Positions 8,301-17,633 of a DNA stretch of 64,000 nucleotides are shown here, one piece after another; positions within the stretch are counted from its first letter, which is position 1, and the number at the start of each line of letters is the position of its first letter. The translations under genes and the position numbers were made by a program. Source of the stretch: Actinoplanes aureus (lineage in GTDB: Bacteria; Actinomycetota; Actinomycetes; Mycobacteriales; Micromonosporaceae); the NCBI RefSeq assembly GCF_015704865.1, contig NZ_JADQTO010000004.1, positions 322,755 through 386,754 on the forward strand. The letters are read 5' to 3'. Below the pieces are notes generated by a model that was not told the DNA's origin, ran no database searches, and was given only the letters and a program-made list of their open reading frames with translations.

Positions 8301-9878
8301 ATGAGTTGGTTGCACCGTGTCACGACGCGGCTGGTTGCCGCCTTCGCCGTGCCGCTGGTGGTGTTGTCCATCGTCGGTGCCCTGGCGTACCGCAACACCA
8401 GCACCCTGGAGACAAACAGCGGTCAGGTGTCCCACACCTATCAGGTGCTTCAAGGCGTGGACGGGATCACCGGCGCGCTCAAGGACGCGGAGACCGGTCA
8501 GCGCGGCTACCTGATCACGGGCCAGGAGGCCTACCTCGCGCCGTACACCGCGGCCACCGAGGCCGTGACCGGACTGATCGACCGCGTTGCGGGACTCACC
8601 GCCGACAATCCGGCGCAGCAGGAGCGCATCGCCCGGCTCCGGCCGCTGGTGCAGGCCAAATTCGACGAGCTCGCCGAGACGATCGAACTGCGCCGCACCG
8701 ACGGGTTCTCCGCCGCACGGGACGTGGTCCTGACCGACCAGGGCAAGGCTGTCATGGACCAGATCCGCGGCGTGCTGACCGAGATGAACGATGAGGAGGC
8801 CAGCCTGCTCGGGGTGCGGGCCGACTCGACGGCGCAGACCGCTGACGCATCGCGGATCGTCATCATCGTCGGTATCGTCATGGCCGCACTGCTGGTCATG
8901 GTCCTCGCGTGGCTGCTGGCCCGCAGCATCCTCCGCCCGCTCACCGGGCTGACGGGGAGGCTCGCCGAGATCGCCGACGGTGAGGGCGACCTGACGCAGC
9001 GGGTCGACGAGTCACGGCGCGACGAGTTCGGAACCCTCGGCGCGACGTTCAACCGGTTCGTCGCGAAGCTGGCCGGCATCATCGCGCAGATCGGCGATCA
9101 GGCGAACTCGCTCGCCGCGGCTAGCGAGGAACTGTCCACCGGGACGCGTCAGATCGCCGGCTCCGCCGACCAAACCTCACGTGAGGTCGGTAGCGTCGCC
9201 GGCTCCACCGAGGCGATGAGCACCGCTCTGACCACCGTGGCAGCGGGTGCCGAGGAGATGGGCACCTCCATCCGCGAGATCGCCGCCAGCACGTCGGACG
9301 CGAGTCAGGCCGGCGCCGAGGCGGTTCGCGTCGCCGAGGAGGCCAGCCGGACCGTCATGGCACTCGGCCAGTCCTCGGCGGAGATCACCAACGTCGTCAA
9401 GTTCATCACCGCGATCGCGGAACAGACCAACCTGCTTGCGCTGAACGCCACCATCGAGGCAGCCCGCGCCGGGGAGTCGGGCAAGGGGTTCGCCGTGGTC
9501 GCCAGTGAGGTCAAGGAACTGGCCCAGGAGACCGCACGGGCGACCGAGGACATCAGCAAGCGCGTCCAGGACATCCAGCAAAGCGCGACCGCCACGAGCG
9601 AGGCGATCAGCCGGGTGACCCGGATTGTCACCCAGGTCAACGATTACCAGACCACGATCGCCTCGGCGGTCGAGGAGCAGACGGCGACCACGTCGGAGAT
9701 GTCCCGCAACGTCACGGAAGCGTCGTCCAGCAGCCAGCAGGTTTCCACCAGCCTGTCCACCGTTTCCACGGCGGTGTCCGAAACCTCGACGGCGATCGTC
9801 TCGTCAGAGCAGGCAGTCACGGAGCTAGCCCGGATGAGCTCAACCCTCCACAGCCTGGTAGGCCAGTTCAAGTACTGA
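8301..9878 (+). CDS. methyl-accepting chemotaxis protein with CHASE3 sensor
   Basis: A 525-residue chemoreceptor. A membrane helix (about 10-31) is followed by an extracytoplasmic CHASE3-type four-helix sensor (about 38-178, with [14 protein letters not shown]), a second membrane helix (about 192-216), a HAMP linker and the long coiled-coil signalling domain. The hairpin tip reads [19 protein letters not shown], the CheA/CheW contact region. ATG 8301 is chosen over the in-frame TTG at 8295 because GAAAGAGG at 8285-8292 is spaced 8 bases from the ATG but only 2 from the TTG. No other chemotaxis genes are nearby, so it must feed a pathway encoded elsewhere, which fits an organism with motile spores. 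Confidence 0.95.
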   Translation: MSWLHRVTTRLVAAFAVPLVVLSIVGALAYRNTSTLETNSGQVSHTYQVLQGVDGITGALKDAETGQRGYLITGQEAYLAPYTAATEAVTGLIDRVAGLTADNPAQQERIARLRPLVQAKFDELAETIELRRTDGFSAARDVVLTDQGKAVMDQIRGVLTEMNDEEASLLGVRADSTAQTADASRIVIIVGIVMAALLVMVLAWLLARSILRPLTGLTGRLAEIADGEGDLTQRVDESRRDEFGTLGATFNRFVAKLAGIIAQIGDQANSLAAASEELSTGTRQIAGSADQTSREVGSVAGSTEAMSTALTTVAAGAEEMGTSIREIAASTSDASQAGAEAVRVAEEASRTVMALGQSSAEITNVVKFITAIAEQTNLLALNATIEAARAGESGKGFAVVASEVKELAQETARATEDISKRVQDIQQSATATSEAISRVTRIVTQVNDYQTTIASAVEEQTATTSEMSRNVTEASSSSQQVSTSLSTVSTAVSETSTAIVSSEQAVTELARMSSTLHSLVGQFKY

Positions 9879-10000
9879 ACCCCCCCAGATCCGCACTTGA
9901 TCAGCGGACGTGGCGCGCGAAGGAGCGTGGTGCGCGAAAGAGCGCAAGCCCGTGCCGCGCCAGGCAGATCAGCGGACATGGAGCGACGCAGGCGTGGGGT

Positions 10001-10017
10001 CTGGGGCTCGGCCCCAG
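10001..10017 (+). terminator. hairpin downstream of the chemoreceptor gene
   Basis: CTGGGGC, loop TCG, GCCCCAG: a perfect 7-bp stem. There is no U-tract, so it is a weak or Rho-assisted terminator for the chemoreceptor message at best. Confidence 0.4.
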
Positions 10018-10030
10018 GGAGAAATGACAA

Positions 10031-10068
10031 GCGCTCCAGGTCCGCGTTTCCCAGCGGACATGGAGCGC
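10031..10068 (-). terminator. hairpin just downstream of tRNA-Arg
   Basis: GCGCTCCAGGTCCGC (10031-10045) pairs with GCGGACATGGAGCGC (10054-10068) at 14 of 15 positions with an 8-base loop. On the minus strand it starts about 10 bases after the tRNA 3' end and is followed by the T-rich TTGTCATTTC, as expected for termination of the tRNA transcript. Confidence 0.6.
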
Positions 10069-10077
10069 CATAGCTTG

Positions 10078-10149
10078 TGCCCCCGGCAGGATTCGAACCT
10101 GCGCTTTCGCCTCCGGAGGGCGACGCTCTATCCCCTGAGCTACGGGGGC
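10078..10149 (-). tRNA. tRNA-Arg (anticodon CCG)
   Basis: A 72-base cloverleaf read on the minus strand. Acceptor arms GCCCCCG/CGGGGGC pair fully; D-arm GCTC...GAGC; anticodon stem TCGCC/GGCGA around loop CTCCGGA, giving anticodon CCG; T-arm GCAGG/CCTGC around TTCGAAT; discriminator base A. The CCA end is not encoded. It decodes CGG, a common Arg codon in this GC-rich genome. The arginyl-tRNA synthetase gene lies 1.6 kb away. Confidence 0.97.
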
Positions 10150-10162
10150 CCAGTGGTTCAGA

Positions 10163-10193
10163 AGCCTAGCAGGCCCGCCGGAACCATCGCCAA
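10163..10193 (-). promoter_or_regulatory. tRNA-Arg promoter
   Basis: Minus strand: TTGGCG (10193-10188), a 19-base spacer and TAGGCT (10168-10163), about 14 bases from the mature tRNA 5' end. The -35 box lies inside the loop of the hairpin at 10175-10206. Confidence 0.5.
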
Positions 10194-10206
10194 CCGGTTC
10201 CGGCGG
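10175..10206 (-). terminator. hairpin ending the DUF3105-DUF305 transcript
   Basis: CCGCCGGAACC (10175-10185) and GGTTCCGGCGG (10196-10206) form a perfect 11-bp stem with a 10-base loop, 9 bases past the DUF305 stop codon. No clear U-tract follows. The structure overlaps the tRNA promoter. Confidence 0.55.
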
Positions 10207-10215
10207 TGTCGCCTG

Positions 10216-10872
10216 TCAGCCTTGTTGAACCTGCTTGAGCAGGGAGTCGATCAGTTGGATCTCGCCCTGCTGGGCGGTGACCATGCTCTGCGCGATCCAG
10301 TCCACGTTCTCGTCGTCGGAGAGTTCGACGGCTTCCTGGGCCATGTGCACGCCGCCGAGGTGGTGTGCACGCATCAGGGTGAGGAATTGGACGTCGAGCT
10401 GCTTGCCGGTGGCTTTGCGCAGGGCCGCCATCTGGTCGCTGGTGGCCATGCCGGGCATCAGGCCGTCGACGATCGAGCCGTCCGAGCCGGGCATCCACGC
10501 CATCGGCTCGCTGCTGCCGGTGGGGCCGAGGTCCCAGTCCCGGAGCCAGGCCTGCATGTAGCCGATCTGCGCCTGCTGGGTGGTGGCGATGTCGGCGGAG
10601 AGGGTGACGATCTGCGGGGTGTCCGAACCGGCGTGGGCGATCATCGCCATCTCGACGGCCTGGGCGTGGTGGGTGGACATGTCTCGCAGGAAGCCCGCCT
10701 CCACCGAGTCGTCGCCGGGGTTGCCGAGGCGCGGGATCACCAGGCCGGCCGCGACGCCGAGCAGCAGGCCCACGAGGAGCAGTGCGACACCGAGGTAGCC
10801 GAACCGGTTCCCGGACGGTGCCGCCACCCCGGGCGCGGTGTCCGCGCCCGGGGAGGTGACGTCAGAGATCAT
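10216..10872 (-). CDS. DUF305-domain protein with N-terminal membrane anchor
   Basis: A 218-residue protein. One membrane helix (about 26-48) anchors a DUF305 domain, a ferritin-like helical fold of uncertain function found in many secreted actinobacterial proteins and often near copper genes. The signature His/Met-rich pairs are present: DMSTHHAQAVEMAMIAH near residue 65 and LMRAHHLGGVHMAQEA near 165, which could bind a metal. Its ATG overlaps the stop of the upstream DUF3105 gene by four bases, so the two are co-translated. The family is clear, the biochemical role is not. Confidence 0.85.
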   Translation of the reverse strand: MISDVTSPGADTAPGVAAPSGNRFGYLGVALLLVGLLLGVAAGLVIPRLGNPGDDSVEAGFLRDMSTHHAQAVEMAMIAHAGSDTPQIVTLSADIATTQQAQIGYMQAWLRDWDLGPTGSSEPMAWMPGSDGSIVDGLMPGMATSDQMAALRKATGKQLDVQFLTLMRAHHLGGVHMAQEAVELSDDENVDWIAQSMVTAQQGEIQLIDSLLKQVQQG

Positions 10873-11660
10873 TGGGTGGCGCCGCCGGCGGGGGCGGCGG
10901 GGAGCGGGCCGGTGGTGGTGTTGCCGCTGGAGCAGGCCGCGCCCGGCTCCATCGAGGCCTTCACCCGGGTGGCCTTGATGAACGCGTCGATCCGCTCGTC
11001 GTTCGCGTCGTCGACCTTGAGCTGGTAACCCCAGGCCTGCACCGAGACGTTCTTGTCCAGGTTGGCGATCGGGGACATCAGCATGAAGTCCTGGCCCTCG
11101 ACCTTCTTCTGCAGGGCCGCGACCTGGTCGGCTGCCAGACCCTGCTTGTAGGTGACCCAGACCGCACCGTGCTCGAGGCTGTGCACCGCGTACTCGTTCG
11201 CAATCGGCTCGCTGTAGATGTCACCCATGCAGTTCTGCCAGGTCTGACTGTGCGCGCCGCCGACCGGAGGGTTGGTCACGTAGGTCTGCGCGCCCTCTTT
11301 GTGGGTACGGTCGTCGATCTGGGCGTTCTTCTGCGCCCGGTAGTTGACGACGCCCTTGACGTCGGCGACCTGCTCCTCCCAGGGACGGGAGCCCTGGACG
11401 GAGGCGAAGACGCCATAGCCGATGATGCCCACCGCGATGAGCACCACCACACCGGCGACCATGATCGGTCCCCAGTTCCGTCCACCGGCCACCTTCACCG
11501 GCGTGACCGGCTTGCGGCCCTTGCCACCCTTGCCGGCTGGGCGGTTGCCGCCGGGCCGGTTGCCGCCCGACTTGCCCGCTGGCGGCTTGCCCTGGCCGGT
11601 GGTCTTGCCGACCTTGACGGTGGACGGGACCCGTTCGGGACCCGGCGTGCTCATACTCAT
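10869..11660 (-). CDS. DUF3105-domain membrane protein
   Basis: A 263-residue protein with a basic Gly/Lys/Pro-rich cytoplasmic N-terminus (1-60), one membrane helix (about 63-88) and an extracytoplasmic DUF3105 domain. The domain carries HKEGAQTYVTNPPVGGAHS, NCMGDIYSEPI and HSLEHGAVWVTYK; its His-rich motifs suggest metal binding but no activity is established. The start at 11660 is chosen because a promoter-like TATTTT and a GAGG motif lie just upstream; longer in-frame starts would run into argS. DUF3105 and DUF305 genes are paired here, implying a joint extracytoplasmic role. Confidence 0.83.
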   Translation of the reverse strand: MSMSTPGPERVPSTVKVGKTTGQGKPPAGKSGGNRPGGNRPAGKGGKGRKPVTPVKVAGGRNWGPIMVAGVVVLIAVGIIGYGVFASVQGSRPWEEQVADVKGVVNYRAQKNAQIDDRTHKEGAQTYVTNPPVGGAHSQTWQNCMGDIYSEPIANEYAVHSLEHGAVWVTYKQGLAADQVAALQKKVEGQDFMLMSPIANLDKNVSVQAWGYQLKVDDANDERIDAFIKATRVKASMEPGAACSSGNTTTGPLPAAPAGGATQ

Positions 11661-11679
11661 CGCGCCTCGTCGATTCTTG

Positions 11680-11685
11680 AAAATA
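11680..11685 (-). promoter_or_regulatory. -10 box of the DUF3105-DUF305 operon
   Basis: TATTTT on the minus strand, about 20 bases before the ATG at 11660. It is divergent from the argS promoter 50 bases away. Confidence 0.4.
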
Positions 11686-11734
11686 GGAAGGGGCGGGGCT
11701 CGGGTGGCCGCCGAACGACGAAGTCTACCCCCGA

Positions 11735-11740
11735 TAGCAT
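11735..11740 (+). promoter_or_regulatory. leaderless -10 box of argS
   Basis: TAGCAT followed after exactly 6 bases by the GTG of argS; no ribosome binding site. The same hexamer and spacing precede thrB. Confidence 0.6.
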
Positions 11741-11746
11741 GGCCGG

Positions 11747-13417
11747 GTGACTCCCGCCAACCTTGCTGACACCGTTCTCTCAGCTGCTCGTGCCGTATTC
11801 GAGACGCGTGGACTCGACGTCGCCGCACTGCCCGCCACCACGACGGTGGAGCGTCCGCGCAACCCCGAGCACGGCGACTACGCCTCGACCATCGCCCTGC
11901 AGGTCGGCAAGAAGGCCGGCGTGGCGCCGCGTGAGCTGGCCACCGCGCTCGCCGAGGAGCTGGGACGACGCCCCGGCATCAAGTCGGTGGAGATCGCCGG
12001 TCCGGGCTTTCTGAACATCCGGCTGGACGCGGCCGCGGCCGGTGCCCTGGCGCGCGACATCGTGCTCGCCGGTTCAGCCTACGGGCGTACCGACCGGCTC
12101 GCCGGGGAGCGCATCAACCTGGAGTTCGTCTCCGCCAACCCGACCGGTCCGGTGCACATCGGTGGTGTCCGGTGGGCGGCGGTCGGTGACGCCCTGTCCC
12201 GGCTGCTGCGTACCGCGGGCGCGGAGGTCGGCACCGAGTACTACTTCAACGACGCGGGCTCGCAGATCGACCGGTTCGCCCGGTCGCTGCTGGCCAGCGC
12301 GAAGGGTGAGCCGGCCCCCGAGGACGGGTACGGCGGCGCGTACATCGCCGAGATCGCCGCCGAGGTGGTCAAGCGGTCCCCGGAGGTGCTCGTCCAGCCG
12401 GACGAGCAGGCGCAGGAGACGTTCCGGCGGGTCGGCGTCGACCTGATGTTCGCCGAGATCAGGAAGTCACTGGCCGACTTCGGCGTGCACTTCGACACCT
12501 ACTTTAACGAGAAGGACCTGCACGACCGCGGCGAGCTCCAGGAGGCCCTGGACCGGCTGCGTGAGCAGGGGCACGTCTACGAGTCCGACGGGGCGACCTG
12601 GCTGCGCACCACCGACTTCGGTGACGACAAGGACCGGGTGCTGCGCAAGTCCGACGGCGACTGGACCTACTTCGCCGCGGACTGTGCGTACTACCTGGAC
12701 AAGCGCAAGCGCGGTTTCGAGCGGGTCGTGATCATGCTGGGCGCCGACCACCACGGCTACATCGGCCGGATGAAGGCGATGGCGGCCTGCTTCGGCGACG
12801 ACCCCGCGAAGAGCCTGGAGATCCTGATCGGCCAGCTGGTGAACCTGGTCCGTGACGGCGAGCCGGTGCGGATGAGCAAGCGCGCCGGGACCGTGGTGAC
12901 CCTGGAGGACTTCGTCGACGCCCTCGGCGTCGACGCCACCCGGTACGCGCTGGCCCGCTATTCCAGCGACTCCCCGATCGACATCGACATCGACCTGTGG
13001 ACCAGCGCGAGCCGGGAGAACCCGGTCTACTACGTGCAGTACGTGGCGGCCCGCACCGCCAGCGTGTCCCGCAACGCCGCCGAGGTGGCACTGACCCGCG
13101 GCGCACCCGACGAGTTCCGGCCCGAGCTGCTCAGCAACGAGAAGGAGAACGAGCTTCTCAAGACCCTGGGCGAGTACCCGGAGACCGTCGCCTTCGCGGC
13201 GCAGCACCGCGAGCCGCACCACGTCGCCCGCCTGCTGGAGAAGATCGCCGGCGCCTACCACCGGTTCTACGACGAGCCGGCCTGCCGGGTCCTGCCGAAG
13301 GGCGACGAGCCGGTCGGCGACGGGAACCGGGCGCGGCTGTGGCTCAACGACGCCACCCGTACGGTGATCGCGAACGGGTTGGGCCTGCTCGGCGTTTCGG
13401 CCCCGGAGAGGATGTAG
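11747..13417 (+). CDS. argS: arginyl-tRNA synthetase
   Basis: A 556-residue class I aminoacyl-tRNA synthetase that charges tRNA-Arg with arginine. The N-terminal additional (Arg_S N) domain recognises the tRNA; the HIGH-type motif is in [12 protein letters not shown] (about residue 130) and the KMSKS-type motif reads VRMSKRAGT (about 375). The C-terminal helical DALR anticodon-binding domain ends at VSAPERM. The GTG start is supported by a leaderless -10 box 6 bases upstream. lysA follows after two bases, with hom behind it, the same argS-lysA-hom order as in mycobacteria. Confidence 0.98.
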   Translation: MTPANLADTVLSAARAVFETRGLDVAALPATTTVERPRNPEHGDYASTIALQVGKKAGVAPRELATALAEELGRRPGIKSVEIAGPGFLNIRLDAAAAGALARDIVLAGSAYGRTDRLAGERINLEFVSANPTGPVHIGGVRWAAVGDALSRLLRTAGAEVGTEYYFNDAGSQIDRFARSLLASAKGEPAPEDGYGGAYIAEIAAEVVKRSPEVLVQPDEQAQETFRRVGVDLMFAEIRKSLADFGVHFDTYFNEKDLHDRGELQEALDRLREQGHVYESDGATWLRTTDFGDDKDRVLRKSDGDWTYFAADCAYYLDKRKRGFERVVIMLGADHHGYIGRMKAMAACFGDDPAKSLEILIGQLVNLVRDGEPVRMSKRAGTVVTLEDFVDALGVDATRYALARYSSDSPIDIDIDLWTSASRENPVYYVQYVAARTASVSRNAAEVALTRGAPDEFRPELLSNEKENELLKTLGEYPETVAFAAQHREPHHVARLLEKIAGAYHRFYDEPACRVLPKGDEPVGDGNRARLWLNDATRTVIANGLGLLGVSAPERM

Positions 13418-13419
13418 CA

Positions 13420-14805
13420 ATGCGCGCACACGAGGCCGGGGCTCTGCACGGTGACCTCGGCAGCCGCGGGCCGGCCTGGCTGCGTACCCCGGAGGACGTG
13501 AACGCTCTGGTGTCGCCGCTGTGGCCGCGGACCGTGCGTCGTACCGAGGCCGGGTCTCTGGAGATCGGCGGGGTGAGCGTCGCGGATCTGGCGGCCGACT
13601 ACGGCACGCCGGCCTACCTGCTCGACGAGGAGGATCTGCGGGGCCGCTGCCGGGACTTCGCGGCGGCGTTCGCGGACGCCGACGTCTACTACGCCGGCAA
13701 GTCGTTCCTCTGCAAGGCCGTGGTGCGGGTGGTCGAGGAGGAGGGGCTCTTCCTGGACGTCTGCTCCGGCGGCGAGCTGGCGGTGGCGCTGGCGGCCGGC
13801 TTCCCGCCCGAGCGGATGGGCTTCCACGGCAACAACAAGTCGGTGTCCGAGCTGTCCCGTGCACTCGAGGCGGGCGTCGGCCGGATCATCGTCGACTCGT
13901 TCCAGGAGATCGCCCGGCTCACCGAGCTGGCCAGGCGAACCGGCAAGCGGCCCGGCGTGCTGGTCCGGGTCACCGTCGGCGTCGAGGCGCACACCCACGA
14001 GTTCATCGCCACCGCGCACGAGGACCAGAAGTTCGGCTTCTCGCTGGCCGGCGGGGCGGCGTTCGCGGCGGCCGCGCAGATCATCGACGAGGGCGTGCTC
14101 GACCTGCGCGGGCTGCATTCGCACATCGGCTCGCAGATCTTCGACACCAGCGGCTTCGAGGTGGCCGCCCGCCGCATCCTGGAGCTGCAGGCGCAGATCC
14201 GCGACGCACGCGGCGTCGAGCTGCCCGAGCTGGACCTGGGCGGCGGCTTCGGGATCGCGTACACCACACAGGACGATCCGTCGGCGCCGGGCGACCTGGC
14301 TAAGCGGATCAACAAGATCGTCGAGTCGGAGTGCGAGCTGGCGTCGCTGCGCGTACCGAAGCTCTCCATCGAGCCGGGCCGGGCCATCGTCGGGCCCTCC
14401 GTCTTCACCCTCTACGAGGTGGGGACGGTCAAGGACGTCGACGGCATCCGGACGTACGTGAGCGTGGACGGCGGGATGAGCGACAACATCCGGACCGCGC
14501 TGTACGACGCCTCGTACTCGGCCACTCTGGCCAACCGGCGTAGCGAGGCGGAGCCGATGCTCGCCCGCGTTGTGGGAAAACATTGTGAAGCCGGGGACAT
14601 CGTCGTGAAGGATGAATTCCTGCCCGCCGACGTGCAGCCCGGAGATTTTATTGCGGTGCCGGGCACCGGTGCCTATTGCCGGAGCATGGCCAGCAACTAC
14701 AACCACGTTCCTCGGCCGCCCGTGGTGGCGGTGCGCGACGGCGCCGCCCGCGTCATCGTGCGGCGCGAGACCGAGGACGACCTGCTTGCATTGGATGTTG
14801 GATGA
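13420..14805 (+). CDS. lysA: diaminopimelate decarboxylase
   Basis: A 461-residue PLP enzyme of the alanine-racemase fold that converts meso-diaminopimelate to L-lysine, the last lysine step. Seen are the PLP lysine motif YYAGKSF, CSGGELAVAL, the HSHIGSQIFD and GGGFGIAYT segments, and the EPGRAIVG phosphate and substrate region. The open frame extends upstream inside argS, but ATG 13420 has a GGAGAGG ribosome binding site 8 bases away and lies just past the argS stop, so it is chosen. Its stop overlaps the hom start (ATGA). The enzyme sits at the branch between peptidoglycan precursor and lysine. Confidence 0.97.
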   Translation: MRAHEAGALHGDLGSRGPAWLRTPEDVNALVSPLWPRTVRRTEAGSLEIGGVSVADLAADYGTPAYLLDEEDLRGRCRDFAAAFADADVYYAGKSFLCKAVVRVVEEEGLFLDVCSGGELAVALAAGFPPERMGFHGNNKSVSELSRALEAGVGRIIVDSFQEIARLTELARRTGKRPGVLVRVTVGVEAHTHEFIATAHEDQKFGFSLAGGAAFAAAAQIIDEGVLDLRGLHSHIGSQIFDTSGFEVAARRILELQAQIRDARGVELPELDLGGGFGIAYTTQDDPSAPGDLAKRINKIVESECELASLRVPKLSIEPGRAIVGPSVFTLYEVGTVKDVDGIRTYVSVDGGMSDNIRTALYDASYSATLANRRSEAEPMLARVVGKHCEAGDIVVKDEFLPADVQPGDFIAVPGTGAYCRSMASNYNHVPRPPVVAVRDGAARVIVRRETEDDLLALDVG

Positions 14806-16112
14806 GCTCAACGCGATCGGTCCGCCTGGCCCTGCTCGGCTGCGGCACCGTCGGTAGTGAAGTGGTCCGGCTGCTGCACGAGCAGGCCGCGGACCTGACC
14901 GCCCGGATCGGTGCCCCGCTGGAACTGGCCGGCATCGCGGTGCGCCGGCTGGGCCGGGAGCGCGGTGACCTGCCGGTCGACCCGTCGCTGTTCACCACCG
15001 ACGCGCTCAGTCTGATCAAGCGGGACGACGTGGACGTGGTGATCGAGGTCGTCGGCGGCATCGAGCCGGCCCGGAGCTGGCTGATCGAGTCGCTGCGGGC
15101 GGGCAAGAGCGTGGTCACGGCGAACAAGGCCTTGCTGGCCGAGGACGGCGGCACCCTGCACGCCGCGGCCGCCGAGGGCGGCGCCGACCTCTACTACGAG
15201 GCGTCGGTGGCCGGTGCGATCCCGCTGCTGCGCCCGCTGCGCGAGTCGCTGCACGGCGACCGGGTCACCCAGGTCACCGGCATCGTGAACGGCACGACCA
15301 ACTTCATCCTCTCCTCGATGGCGGCCACCGGGGCGGGCTTCGACGAAGCCCTCGAGGAGGCCACCGAGTTGGGGTACGCGGAAGCCGACCCGACCGCCGA
15401 TGTCGAGGGCTTCGACGCCGCCGCGAAGGCCGCGATCCTCGCCTCGCTGGCTTTCCACACCCGGGTCACCGCGGCCGACGTGTTCCGTGAGGGCATGACC
15501 GGTGTGACCGCCGGCGACATGGCCAGCGCCAAGGAGATGGGCTGCACGATCAAGCTGCTCTGCATCGCGCAGCGCGGCTCGGGCGTCGAGGGCGACACGG
15601 TGAGCGTCCGGGTGCACCCGGCGATGATCCCGCTCAGCCACCCGCTGGCCGGCGTGGGCGACGCGTTCAACGCGGTCTTCGTGGAGGCCGAGGCGGCCGG
15701 CCCGCTGATGTTCTACGGCCGTGGTGCCGGGGGGCGGCCGACCGCCAGCGCGGTGCTCGGCGACATCGTCGCGGCCGCTCGCAACAAGCTCACCGGGACC
15801 CGGGCGCCGAGCGAGAGCAACTACGCCTCGCTGGCGGTCCGCCCGATCGGCGAGTCGATGACCCGCTACCACATCAGCCTCGACGTGGCCGAGCGGCCGG
15901 GCGTGCTGGCCACCGTGGCCGGGGTCTTCGCCCAGCACGAGGTCTCCATCGCGACCGTGCGCCAGTCCGGTCGTGAGGATGACGCGAAATTGGTCATCGT
16001 TACCCACAGTGCCCCGGACGCGGCGCTGGCCGCTACCGTCGAGGCACTGTCCCGGCTGGACATCGTCCGGTCGATCGCGAGTGTGCTGCGCGTCGAGGGG
16101 GGAGCCGGCTAG
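14802..16112 (+). CDS. hom: homoserine dehydrogenase
   Basis: A 436-residue NAD(P)-dependent enzyme that reduces aspartate semialdehyde to homoserine, the branch point to threonine and methionine. The N-terminal Rossmann motif is LGCGTVGSEVV; catalytic-domain signatures include TANKALLAEDG and GYAEADPTADVEGFDAAAK. A C-terminal ACT domain (about 355-430, PGVLATVAGVFAQHEVSIAT) is the usual site for threonine feedback. The ATG at 14802 overlaps the lysA stop codon, so coupling is tight. It has no aspartokinase fusion. Confidence 0.97.
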   Translation: MSSTRSVRLALLGCGTVGSEVVRLLHEQAADLTARIGAPLELAGIAVRRLGRERGDLPVDPSLFTTDALSLIKRDDVDVVIEVVGGIEPARSWLIESLRAGKSVVTANKALLAEDGGTLHAAAAEGGADLYYEASVAGAIPLLRPLRESLHGDRVTQVTGIVNGTTNFILSSMAATGAGFDEALEEATELGYAEADPTADVEGFDAAAKAAILASLAFHTRVTAADVFREGMTGVTAGDMASAKEMGCTIKLLCIAQRGSGVEGDTVSVRVHPAMIPLSHPLAGVGDAFNAVFVEAEAAGPLMFYGRGAGGRPTASAVLGDIVAAARNKLTGTRAPSESNYASLAVRPIGESMTRYHISLDVAERPGVLATVAGVFAQHEVSIATVRQSGREDDAKLVIVTHSAPDAALAATVEALSRLDIVRSIASVLRVEGGAG

Positions 16113-16480
16113 TGCTGGACCACGTGGGATTCCAATGTGCCGACCTGGAGCGGAGTGCGGCGTTCTACGACGCGGTGCTGGCGCCGCTGGGCGGCCGCCG
16201 GCTATTGGACTTCAAGGTCGCGATCGGTTATGGGACCGACCACGCGGACTTCTGGATCGGCGAGTTCAACGAGGGCGAGGGTTTCCGCGAGTCGCACATC
16301 GCGTTCGCGGCGGCTGACCGGGCCGCGGTCGACGCCTTCTTCCGGGCGGCTGTCGAGGCCGGCGCCGAGGTGCTGCACGAGCCCCGCCTGCACCCGGAGT
16401 ACCACGAGCACTACTACGGCGCGTTCGTGCGCGATCCGGACGGCAACAACGTCGAGGCCGTCTGCCATCGTCCTGAATAG
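16112..16480 (+). CDS. VOC (glyoxalase/bleomycin-resistance fold) protein
   Basis: A 122-residue single-domain vicinal oxygen chelate protein with the paired beta-alpha-beta-beta-beta modules (LDHVGFQCADLERSAAFYDA at the start, GAFVRDPDGNNVEAVCH at the end). Candidate metal ligands are the His of the first strand and the Glu near the C-terminus. The GTG start overlaps the last base of the hom stop codon (TAGTG), so it is co-translated with hom, an uncommon partner for the threonine genes. Substrate unknown; possibly a lactoylglutathione-lyase-like or dioxygenase-like activity. Confidence 0.85.
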   Translation: MLDHVGFQCADLERSAAFYDAVLAPLGGRRLLDFKVAIGYGTDHADFWIGEFNEGEGFRESHIAFAAADRAAVDAFFRAAVEAGAEVLHEPRLHPEYHEHYYGAFVRDPDGNNVEAVCHRPE

Positions 16481-16483
16481 TGG

Positions 16484-16508
16484 GCATTCGGTCCCAAGAG
16501 CCGGATGC
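16484..16508 (+). terminator. small hairpin between the VOC gene and thrC
   Basis: GCATTCGG pairs with CCGGATGC (8 bp, one G-U) with a 9-base loop. Only TT follows, so it is a weak or partial terminator. Confidence 0.3.
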
Positions 16509-16548
16509 TTGAGGCACTCTGTGCCGACAAGCGAGTGAGGAGCGGACC

Positions 16549-17598
16549 ATGTGGCGGGGCTTGATTGAGGCGTACCGGGACCGGCTGCCGGTCACCGACG
16601 CCACGCCGGTGGTCTCGTTGCACGAGGGCAACACGCCGCTGGTGCCGGCGCCGGTGCTCTCCCAGCGCGTCGGTGCCGACGTCTACCTCAAGGTGGAGGG
16701 CGCCAACCCGACCGGCTCGTTCAAGGACCGCGGCATGACCATGGCCGTGTCCAAGGCGGTCGAGGAGGGCGCCAAGGCGATCATCTGCGCCTCCACCGGG
16801 AACACCAGCGCGTCCGCGGCGGCGTACGCGGCACGCGCCGGGATCACCTGCGCGGTCCTCGTGCCGCAGGGCAAGATCGCGCTGGGCAAGCTGGCCCAGG
16901 CGCTGGTGCACGGCGCCCGCCTGCTCCAGGTGGACGGCAACTTCGACGACTGCCTCGCGCTCGCCTCGAAACTCTCCCAGGACTACCCGGTGGCCCTGGT
17001 CAACTCGGTGAACATCTTCCGCCTGCACGGGCAGAAGACCGCTTCCTTCGAGATCGTCGAGGCGCTCGGCGACGCCCCGGACATCCACTGCCTGCCGGTC
17101 GGTAACGCCGGCAACATCTCCGCCTACTGGATGGGCTACCAGGAGGACAAGGAAGACGGCAACGCCACGAGGCTGCCGAAGATGTTCGGCTTCCAGGCCT
17201 CCGGTGCCGCCCCGATCGTGAACGGCAAGGTCGTCGAGAACCCGTCGACCATCGCCACCGCGATCCGGATCGGTAACCCGGCGAGCTGGACCAAGGCCCT
17301 CGACGCCCGCGACGCCTCGGGCGGCCTGATCTCCGCGGTCACCGACCGTGACATCCTCAACGCCTACCGGCTGCTGGCCCGCGAGGTCGGCGTCTTCGTC
17401 GAGCTGGGCAGCGCGGCAAGCGTCGCCGGACTGCTCCAGCAGTCCGCCGCCGGCAAGATTCCGGCCGGCGCGCGCGTGGTCTGCACCGTCACCGGGCACG
17501 GCCTCAAGGACCCGGAGTGGGCGATCTCCACCGCCCCCTCACCCACGGTCATCGCCAACGACCCGCTTCTGGCGGCCAAGGCGCTCGAGCTGGCATGA
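16549..17598 (+). CDS. thrC: threonine synthase
   Basis: A 349-residue fold-type II PLP enzyme that converts O-phosphohomoserine to threonine. The PLP lysine is in [12 protein letters not shown] near residue 60; the phosphate-binding loop is [30 protein letters not shown] lies near residue 85. It is of the short class typical of Actinobacteria. A GAGGAGCGG ribosome binding site precedes the ATG. It is separated from thrB (22921) by an inserted drug-efflux block, whereas in mycobacteria thrC and thrB are adjacent. Confidence 0.97.
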   Translation: MWRGLIEAYRDRLPVTDATPVVSLHEGNTPLVPAPVLSQRVGADVYLKVEGANPTGSFKDRGMTMAVSKAVEEGAKAIICASTGNTSASAAAYAARAGITCAVLVPQGKIALGKLAQALVHGARLLQVDGNFDDCLALASKLSQDYPVALVNSVNIFRLHGQKTASFEIVEALGDAPDIHCLPVGNAGNISAYWMGYQEDKEDGNATRLPKMFGFQASGAAPIVNGKVVENPSTIATAIRIGNPASWTKALDARDASGGLISAVTDRDILNAYRLLAREVGVFVELGSAASVAGLLQQSAAGKIPAGARVVCTVTGHGLKDPEWAISTAPSPTVIANDPLLAAKALELA

Positions 17599-17633
17599 CC
17601 ATTAACGGTACGGGTAACCGACCGTAACAACCG

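Larger units (their letters stand above)
9901..10068. repeat. three direct copies and one inverted copy of a 17-base motif
   Basis: TCAGCGGACATGGAGCG occurs at 9969-9985, as CCAGCGGACATGGAGCG at 10051-10067 and in a diverged form (TCAGCGGACGTGGCGCG) at 9901-9917. An inverted copy of its core lies at 10031-10045 and makes the hairpin listed separately. The stretch 9879-10077 between the chemoreceptor and the tRNA contains nothing else recognisable. Confidence 0.6.

Noticed and set aside
11661-11828. N-terminal extension of the DUF3105 gene
   Set aside because: It would run through the argS promoter and into the argS coding region, and starts with an Arg-rich sequence.
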